The translations under genes and the position numbers were made by a program. A stretch of 35,682 bases of DNA from DATLFA01 sp039934635 (GTDB lineage: Bacteria; Actinomycetota; Acidimicrobiia; Acidimicrobiales; WLNW01): the NCBI GenBank assembly GCA_039934635.1, contig JBDTLT010000035.1:1-35682 (forward strand). Direction: 5' to 3'. Below are positions 29,395-35,682 of this stretch, piece by piece. The notes beneath the pieces were generated by a model that did no database searches, was not told where the DNA came from, and saw nothing but the letters and a program-made list of their open reading frames with translations. The stretch's first letter is position 1, and every line of letters starts with the position of its first letter.

Positions 29395-32300
29395 CGGCAC
29401 CCAACGCCGAAGAGCTCTCGCCGATGAAGCGGGCGATCCTCGAGATCCGTGACCTACGAGCGCGCCTCGCCGATGCGGAGGCCCGATCGACTGAACCCAT
29501 CGCGATCGTCGGAATGGGTCTGCGCTTCCCCGGTGGCGTAACCGATCCCGACACGTTCTGGCAGCAGCTCTGGTCGGGCACCGATGCCATCACCGAGGTA
29601 CCGGCCGAGCGGTGGGCGGTCGACGAACTGTACGACGCTGACCCTGACGCGGTCGGCCGGATCTCGACGCGCTTTGGCGGCTTCGTCGACGGCATCGATC
29701 AGTTCGACGCGTCGTTCTTCGGGATATCGCCGCGTGAAGCCGAGAGCATGGATCCACAACAGCGACTGCTCCTCGAGGTCACCTGGGAAGCCCTCGAACG
29801 CTCCGGCACGTCGCCCGACGAACTGTTCGGCGGCAACACCGGCATCTTCCTCGGCATCAGCAACAGCGACTACCTGCGCATGCTGCTCGCGGACCGCGAC
29901 CAGATCGATGCGTACACCACCACCGGCAACGCGCTCAGCGTCGCCGCCGGACGCTTGTCCTATGTGCTCGGCGTCCAAGGACCAGCGGTATCCATCGATA
30001 CGGCCTGCTCGTCCTCCCTGGTCGCCGTGCACCTCGCCGCGCAAGCGCTGCGCAACGGCGAAACCGACCTTGCGCTCGCCGGTGGGGTCAACCTCATCCT
30101 CGCGCCGGAGCTGTCCATCAACTTCTCTCGGGCCCGAATGCTGGCACCCGACGGTAGGTGCAAGACGTTCGACGAATCGGCCGACGGGTACGTGCGTGCC
30201 GAAGGCTGCGCGATGATCGTGCTCAAGCGGCTTCGCGACGCCCAAGTCGACGATGACCACATCTTGGCTGTCGTCCGCGGCTCCGCAGTGAGCCAGGACG
30301 GACGCAGCGGTGGTCTGACCGCACCCAACGGTCCGTCGCAGGAGAAGGTCGTCGCCGCGGCGCTCGCCGCTGCCGGCGTGGCGGCCAATGAGGTCGGCTA
30401 CGTCGAGGCGCACGGAACGGGTACGCCGCTCGGCGATCCCATCGAGGTCCGCGCGCTCGGCGCGGTCCTCTGTCGCGGACGGTCGCACGACCAGCCCCTG
30501 CTGCTCGGATCGGTCAAGACCAACGTTGGGCACATGGAGGCTGCGGCAGGCATCGGCGGCTTGATCAAGTTGGTCCTGATGCTCGAGCACCAGGCGATTC
30601 CGCCGCATCTGCACCTGAACACACTCAGCGGGTACATCGCTTCGGAGAACCTACCCATCGCGGTGCCCACCCAGCCGATGCCGTGGGACTCCAACGGCAA
30701 CGAGCGCATCGGCGGTGTGAGTTCGTTCGGTCTCAGCGGCACCAACGCGCACGTGATCGTTTCCGAGGCGCCGCGTGTCGCGACAGGGACGATTTCTTCG
30801 GATGGCGCCGCGCCGTCGGTGCTCGCACTCTCCGCGAAGTCGCCCATGGCGCTGCGAGATCTCGCGGCGAAGTACGCGGCAGCCTTCGTCGCTCGCCCCG
30901 ATCAGGCCTTCGCCGACGTCGCGTACCGCGCGAACACCGGACGATCACATTTCGCCGACCGTCTCGCGGTCGTCGCGTCGAGCGCGCCCCAGGCCGCGGA
31001 ACAACTCGTCGCATACGCCGCCGGGGACGCCGCGGCGGTGATCACCCATGAGGTGACGGTGCTCGAACCGGTGGTCGCGTTCCTCTTCACCGGTCACGGT
31101 TCGCATCACGCGACCGCAGGGGCGTCGTTGTACGCCGAGCGTCCCGTGTTCCGCGCCGCCATCGACCGTTGTGACGAACTGTTGCGCGGTCAGCTCGATC
31201 GAACGCTGCCGGACATCCTCTTCGGTGCGGGCGATCACCTCGAGCAGATGGTCTACGCGCAGCCGGCGTTGTTCGCCCTGCAGTACGCGTTGGCCGAGCT
31301 GTGGCAATCGTGGGGTGTTCGGCCGTCGCTCGTCGCCGGCCACAGCGCCGGTGAATACGTGGCCGCGGTCGTGGCCGGCGTGATGGACCTCGCGGACGGG
31401 CTGCGGCTCATCACCGCGCGCGGTCGACTCCTGCAGACGCTCAACGGTGACGGCGAGATGGCGGCGCTCTTCGTCGATGAGCCGCGCGTCGCGCTGGCCG
31501 TCGCGCCGTATAGCGCCGATGTCGGCATCGCCGCGGTCAACGGCCCAACGACCACCGTCATCTCCGGGCGCGCCGAAGCGGTACGCGCGGTGGTCGCCGA
31601 CCTGGCGCTCGACGACGGCGAATGGCGCCCACTCGACATCTCTGTGGCGGCGCACTCACCGCTCGTCGAACCGATCCTCGACGCATTCGAAGGCGCGGTG
31701 CGGGGCGTCTCGTTCGGCCGGCCGAACGTCGGGCTCGTGTCGAGCATGACCGGCGAGCTCGTCGACGACGAGCTGGCAACCGCCGACTACTGGCGCCGTC
31801 ATCTGCGCCAGCCCGTGCGCTTCGCCGCAGTGTTCGACACCTTGCGTAACGCGGGCTGCAACACGTTCGTCGAGATAGGGCCGCACCCGACACTGCTCGC
31901 ACTCGGCCAGCGCATCTCCACCGACACCACGACCACCTGGGCGCCGTCTATGCGCCGAGATTCCGATGAGTCGCGCGAGATCGCGTCGAGCCTCGCCCGC
32001 CTCTACGTGGCCGGAGTCGACGTCGATTGGCGCGGGTTCGACGGCGGCGGGCCTCCCCATAGCCATGTCGAGCTGCCGACCTATCCGTGGCAGCACGAGT
32101 CGTTCTGGTCGCCCAACGCATTTGCATCCGCCAGGCGGCCGGCAACGGCGGTGTGGCCGGCAGTCGTCGCGGCTGCCGAGCGCCAAGCCGAACAGGGCCC
32201 CCTCGATCTGCAATTGGACCGCTATCCGATCCGATGGCAGCTGTTCGATCGTCTGGCGGTCGCGTACATCGTGGCGGCTGTGCGCGACCTCGGGCTGTTC

Positions 32301-33794
32301 GAAGGCGGAGAGGTCGTTCGGGTTCGAGCGCTCATCGAGGCCGGTCGCATCGCGCCCCGCTACGGCCACCTCGCAGATCGTTGGCTCGAACACCTCGCCG
32401 ACGAAAAACTGGTGGAGCGAGACGGCGACGGTTTCGTTCTCACCACCCCACTTGTCGATCCCGGTATCGAGGGGCTGCTGGCCGAGGCCGACGCGGCGTT
32501 CGAGGGCGTCGAGTGGTTTCTGGCCTACCTTCGCCGCTGTGGCGAACACCTCGGCGCGGTCATCAGCGGCGAGGAGAACGGCCTCGCCACGCTGTTCCCC
32601 GAAGGATCGTACGAAACCGTCGATCGGCTCTACGGCACATGGGCGGTGGCCCGGTACTTCAACGCGATCGTGCGAGCCGCCGCTCGAGCGTCGGCCGACG
32701 CCCGCCCGAATCGCCCGCTCCGGGTGTTGGAGATCGGCGCGGGTACAGGAGGTACGACGGCAACCGTGCTACCCGCATTGCCGGCGGATCGCACGAGCTA
32801 CACCTTCACCGACCTATCCGACTTTTTCCTCACGCGTGGAGCCGAACGGTTCTCGGCCGCGTTTCCGTTCGTCGACTTCGCGAAATTCGACATCGAACAG
32901 TCACCCGAGGATCAGGGATACGCCCCCGGCGGCTACGACCTCGTGATCGCCGCGAACGTCTTGCACGCGACCCGCGACCTCGACGTGACCTTGGACCACG
33001 CGCGGTCACTGCTCGCACCGGGCGGTGTTCTGATCGCGTACGAGACGACGAATCACCCACGCTGGTTCGACATCACCACAGGGCTCATCGAGGGATGGCA
33101 GCTGTTCGAGGACCGCTGGCGCGACGATCATCCGCTGATCACTGCGGACCGCTGGTCCGAGGCCCTAGCGGCGGCCGGTTTCGTCGACGTCGTCAGCGTG
33201 CCGGGCGCGGACGAGCCCACGGCGATCTTCGGCCAAGCCCTGCTGTTCGCGCACGCCCCCGGCGAGGAAACCGCCGTCGCGCGGCGGCACGATTCGGTCG
33301 GACCACGTGCGCTGGCGTCGGCGAGATCCGTGGTCGAACGGCCCGAGGCCGCGGCGTTCGCGGCCGCGTTGGCGGCCGCGCTGCCCGATGAACGCCTCGA
33401 GGTGCTCGTCGAGTTCGTCCGTCAATCCATCGCGCACGTGCTGCGCATCGGTGACCAGTCGCGGCTGCCGCGCGAGCAGCCACTCCTCGACGCCGGTTTC
33501 GACTCGCTCATGGCGGTCGAGTTGCGCGACGTGCTCGTCGAAGGCCTAGGCCTCGATCGCAAGCTACCCGCGACACTCGTCTTCGATCATCCGAACATCG
33601 TGGCGATGGCCAGATACCTCGAGCATCTGCTGGCGAACGACCCGGCCGATCAAGGTGCGCACTCGGATGCTGGTGTGGATGCGACGGGGCGCTCGGACAC
33701 GCCGATGCCCGGCGCGCGAGATGTCGCCGGTCTGTCCGAGGACGAGGTCGAGGCACTGCTCCTGGCCAAGCTCACGGAGATCGCGAACCGATGA
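29391..33794 (+). CDS. Type I PKS module 4: KS-AT-methyltransferase-ACP, no reductive domains
   Basis: This 1467-residue PKS starts at GTG 29391, overlapping the previous stop (GTGA) and preceded by a strong ribosome site. An N-terminal docking helix (LSPMKRAILEIRDLRARL) precedes the KS (about 33-465; Cys206, His341, His381). AT (about 560-890) has GHSAGE with Ser652 and VAAH at 752-755; the usual GQGSQ is GHGSHH at 568-573. No KR, DH or ER follows. Residues ~938-1290 form an SAM-dependent methyltransferase: a helical lobe (RYPIRWQLFDRL), then VLEIGAGTGG at 1112-1121, YTFTDLSDFFL and AANVLHAT. ACP has Ser1372 in AGFDSLMA. The domain resembles PKS C-methyltransferases, but an O-methyltransferase that methylates the enol is possible, as reported for KS-AT-MT-ACP modules in beta-methoxyacrylate pathways such as myxothiazol. 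The C-terminal tail (LSEDEVEALLLAKL) is docking-like. Confidence 0.93.
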   Translation: MTAPNAEELSPMKRAILEIRDLRARLADAEARSTEPIAIVGMGLRFPGGVTDPDTFWQQLWSGTDAITEVPAERWAVDELYDADPDAVGRISTRFGGFVDGIDQFDASFFGISPREAESMDPQQRLLLEVTWEALERSGTSPDELFGGNTGIFLGISNSDYLRMLLADRDQIDAYTTTGNALSVAAGRLSYVLGVQGPAVSIDTACSSSLVAVHLAAQALRNGETDLALAGGVNLILAPELSINFSRARMLAPDGRCKTFDESADGYVRAEGCAMIVLKRLRDAQVDDDHILAVVRGSAVSQDGRSGGLTAPNGPSQEKVVAAALAAAGVAANEVGYVEAHGTGTPLGDPIEVRALGAVLCRGRSHDQPLLLGSVKTNVGHMEAAAGIGGLIKLVLMLEHQAIPPHLHLNTLSGYIASENLPIAVPTQPMPWDSNGNERIGGVSSFGLSGTNAHVIVSEAPRVATGTISSDGAAPSVLALSAKSPMALRDLAAKYAAAFVARPDQAFADVAYRANTGRSHFADRLAVVASSAPQAAEQLVAYAAGDAAAVITHEVTVLEPVVAFLFTGHGSHHATAGASLYAERPVFRAAIDRCDELLRGQLDRTLPDILFGAGDHLEQMVYAQPALFALQYALAELWQSWGVRPSLVAGHSAGEYVAAVVAGVMDLADGLRLITARGRLLQTLNGDGEMAALFVDEPRVALAVAPYSADVGIAAVNGPTTTVISGRAEAVRAVVADLALDDGEWRPLDISVAAHSPLVEPILDAFEGAVRGVSFGRPNVGLVSSMTGELVDDELATADYWRRHLRQPVRFAAVFDTLRNAGCNTFVEIGPHPTLLALGQRISTDTTTTWAPSMRRDSDESREIASSLARLYVAGVDVDWRGFDGGGPPHSHVELPTYPWQHESFWSPNAFASARRPATAVWPAVVAAAERQAEQGPLDLQLDRYPIRWQLFDRLAVAYIVAAVRDLGLFEGGEVVRVRALIEAGRIAPRYGHLADRWLEHLADEKLVERDGDGFVLTTPLVDPGIEGLLAEADAAFEGVEWFLAYLRRCGEHLGAVISGEENGLATLFPEGSYETVDRLYGTWAVARYFNAIVRAAARASADARPNRPLRVLEIGAGTGGTTATVLPALPADRTSYTFTDLSDFFLTRGAERFSAAFPFVDFAKFDIEQSPEDQGYAPGGYDLVIAANVLHATRDLDVTLDHARSLLAPGGVLIAYETTNHPRWFDITTGLIEGWQLFEDRWRDDHPLITADRWSEALAAAGFVDVVSVPGADEPTAIFGQALLFAHAPGEETAVARRHDSVGPRALASARSVVERPEAAAFAAALAAALPDERLEVLVEFVRQSIAHVLRIGDQSRLPREQPLLDAGFDSLMAVELRDVLVEGLGLDRKLPATLVFDHPNIVAMARYLEHLLANDPADQGAHSDAGVDATGRSDTPMPGARDVAGLSEDEVEALLLAKLTEIANR

Positions 33795-35682
33795 GCGACT
33801 TGCCTGACCAGTCAGCCGACCTCTCACCGCTCAAGCGTGCCTTCCTCGCGATCGAGGACCTCCAAGCGCGGCTCGAGGCCGCGCAGCACGCGGCGCGCGA
33901 ACCGATCGCCATCGTGGGCATCGGCTGCCGGCTACCCGGCGCGGTGGATGATTGCGATCAGCTGTGGGCGCTGCTGCGCGACAAGGTCGACGCCATCAGC
34001 GAGGTGCCGTCGGATCGGTGGGACGTCGACGCGTACTACGACCCCGACTTCCGCGCCCCGGGCAAGATATCCACCCGGTACGGCGGCTTCGTTCGCAATG
34101 TCAGTGGCTTCGACGCGGCATTCTTCGGCATCGCGCCACGCGAAGCCGATGCGATGGATCCCCAGCAGCGGGTGCTCCTCGAGGTGGCGTGGGAGGCCCT
34201 CGAGCACGCGGGCCAGGCCCCCGCCGATCTGGCCGGTTCTCCCACCGGTGTCTTCATCGGCGTGGCGGGGGGCGATTATGCCCAGCTGACCCTCGCCAGC
34301 CAGGGCATCGACGGCTTGGGCGCGTACTACGCATCGGGTATCGCCCACAGCATCGTGTCCGGCCGCCTGTCCTACGTCATGGGTCTCGAGGGGCCGAGCG
34401 TCTCGCTCGACACGGCATGCTCATCGTCGCTCGTCGCGGTGCATCTCGCGATCCAGAGCTTGCGTCTCGGGGAAAGCGACCTCGCACTCGCCGGCGGCGT
34501 GAACCTGATCTTGAGCCCGGAGTCCTCGATCACCCTCTCGAAGTACCAGATGCTCTCCCCCGATGGCCGCTGCAAGTTCGGTGACGAGAGCGCGAACGGA
34601 TTCGTTCGCGCGGAGGGCTGCGCGGTCGTGGTGCTCAAGCGTCTGGCCGACGCACAAGCCTCCGGTGACCGCATACTTGCCGTCATCCGCGGCTCCGCGG
34701 TCAACCAGGATGGTGCCAGCAGTGGTCTCATCGCGCCGAATGGTCCGTCGCAGGAGGCAGTGATGCGCGCCGCGTTGGCGAACGCAGGTGTGCGTAGCGG
34801 CGACGTCAGCTATGTCGAGGCGCACGGCACGGGAACCGCGCTCGGTGACCCGATCGAACTGCAGGCCCTCGGCGCGGTCTACGGCGCGGGTCGCGACCCA
34901 CATCACCCGCTGATCGTGGGCTCGTTGAAGTCGAACGTCGGGCACCTCGAGGCAGCTGCCGGCGCGGCCAGTCTGGTCAAGCTCGTGATGATGCTGCAGC
35001 ACCGCTCGATTCCGGCCAGCCTGCACTTCGAGACGCCCAGCGCGCACGTGGCATGGGATGAATTGTCGGTCGCGGTTCCGGTCGCGGAGCAACCGTGGAC
35101 ATCTGGCGACGGTCGCCTGCTCGGCGGGCTCAGCTGCTTCGGATTCAGCGGCACCAATGTGCACATGGTGGTCGAGGAACCTCCGCCTGCCGAACTGCGG
35201 CGGACCGAGTCTGTCGCAGCCGACGACCGCCCCGCGCATGTACTGGCCGTTTCGGCTCGCAGCGATGCGGCCCTTCGCGAGTTGGCCGAACGGCACGCGC
35301 ATCACCTCGCGTGCGGCGTCGCACGACTCGACGACACCGCGCACACGCTGAGCGTTGGCCGCAATCACTTCGCGCACCGGGTCGCGGTCGTCGCCGACGA
35401 CGCGCCGCGGGCATCGAGACAGCTCGCCGCGTTCGCGAACGGTGAACCCGCACCCGAGGTTCGCCACGGCGCGCACAGCCGCACCGATCCGCCCAAGATC
35501 GCATTCCTGTTCACCGGCCAAGGTTCGCAGTACCTCGGGATGGGCCGCGAGCTCTATCGCACACAACCGGTGTTCCGGTTTGCGCTCGACCGGTGTGCGG
35601 AGACGCTCGACGCCATCCTCGAGCGTCCGCTCCTCGACGTGTTGTTCGCGCCCGACAACCTCGACACCACCGTCGAGAACAC
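33791..35682 (+). CDS. Type I PKS module 5: KS-AT..., cut by the window end
   Basis: The gene starts with ATG at 33791, overlapping the previous stop as ATGA, and continues beyond the right edge; 630 codons are visible. The N-terminal docking helix is LSPLKRAFLAIEDLQARL, nearly the same pattern as in module 4, and pairs with the docking tail of module 4. KS (about 37-460) is intact, with Cys210 in DTACSSS, His345 in EAHGTGT and His385 in SNVGHLEAAAG. AT begins at about 569 with a normal FTGQGSQYLGM; its active-site serine and specificity residues lie outside the window, so the extender unit and the later domains are unknown. It shares the operon with modules 1-4 and should take the methylated chain from module 4. 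Confidence 0.93.
   Translation, partial: MSDLPDQSADLSPLKRAFLAIEDLQARLEAAQHAAREPIAIVGIGCRLPGAVDDCDQLWALLRDKVDAISEVPSDRWDVDAYYDPDFRAPGKISTRYGGFVRNVSGFDAAFFGIAPREADAMDPQQRVLLEVAWEALEHAGQAPADLAGSPTGVFIGVAGGDYAQLTLASQGIDGLGAYYASGIAHSIVSGRLSYVMGLEGPSVSLDTACSSSLVAVHLAIQSLRLGESDLALAGGVNLILSPESSITLSKYQMLSPDGRCKFGDESANGFVRAEGCAVVVLKRLADAQASGDRILAVIRGSAVNQDGASSGLIAPNGPSQEAVMRAALANAGVRSGDVSYVEAHGTGTALGDPIELQALGAVYGAGRDPHHPLIVGSLKSNVGHLEAAAGAASLVKLVMMLQHRSIPASLHFETPSAHVAWDELSVAVPVAEQPWTSGDGRLLGGLSCFGFSGTNVHMVVEEPPPAELRRTESVAADDRPAHVLAVSARSDAALRELAERHAHHLACGVARLDDTAHTLSVGRNHFAHRVAVVADDAPRASRQLAAFANGEPAPEVRHGAHSRTDPPKIAFLFTGQGSQYLGMGRELYRTQPVFRFALDRCAETLDAILERPLLDVLFAPDNLDTTVEN

Noticed and set aside
10825..35682. 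Trans-AT PKS
   Set aside because: Every module, including the partial module 5, has its own AT directly after the KS, with the serine motif present in modules 1-4.

Overview
The window is uniformly GC-rich (about two thirds G+C by eye), with GTG starts as common as ATG and dense head-to-tail genes that overlap by 4 bases. This suggests a high-GC actinobacterium. The ECF sigma factor looks like those of deep-branching actinobacterial classes (Acidimicrobiia or Thermoleophilia), but the window holds no marker gene, so the assignment is tentative.

Layout: almost everything belongs to one hybrid NRPS/type I PKS gene cluster, arranged as two divergent operons around a 315-base intergenic region (8982-9296). 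Leftward are two NRPS genes: a one-module protein with a compact sulfotransferase-like N-terminus (ST*-C-A-T, 5130-8981), then the release module (C-A-T-TE, 1051-5133). Behind them lie an internally deleted HAD phosphatase pseudogene (799-1030), an ECF-type sigma factor (183-743) and the start of a translationally coupled one-pass membrane protein (1-186). Rightward are a phosphopantetheinyl transferase (9297-10043), a type II thioesterase (10040-10828), and five one-module cis-AT PKS genes: M1 KS-AT-DH-ER-KR-ACP (10825-17319), M2 KS-AT-dead DH-KR-ACP (17327-22837), M3 KS-AT-DH-ER-KR-ACP (22834-29394), M4 KS-AT-MT-ACP (29391-33794) and M5 KS-AT..., which is cut by the window end (33791 onward).

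How the genes would work together: the PPTase arms the carrier proteins and the type II thioesterase clears misprimed ones. The PKS modules extend a chain from a starter that is not encoded as a recognisable loading module here. The chain would pass to the divergently encoded NRPS pair, which would add a glycine-like residue and then a residue chosen by an unusual Lys2/aminoadipate-reductase-like adenylation domain. A terminal thioesterase with cysteine at the nucleophile position would release the product. The cluster continues past the right edge, so the module order and product are incomplete.

The most unusual points are the sulfotransferase-like N-terminus on an NRPS, the Lys2-like A domain next to a Cys-type TE, the non-reducing KS-AT-MT-ACP module whose AT has GHGSHH where GQGSQ is expected, the dehydratase of M2 that has lost its catalytic histidine, and two operator-like dyads about two helical turns apart in the divergent promoter region.
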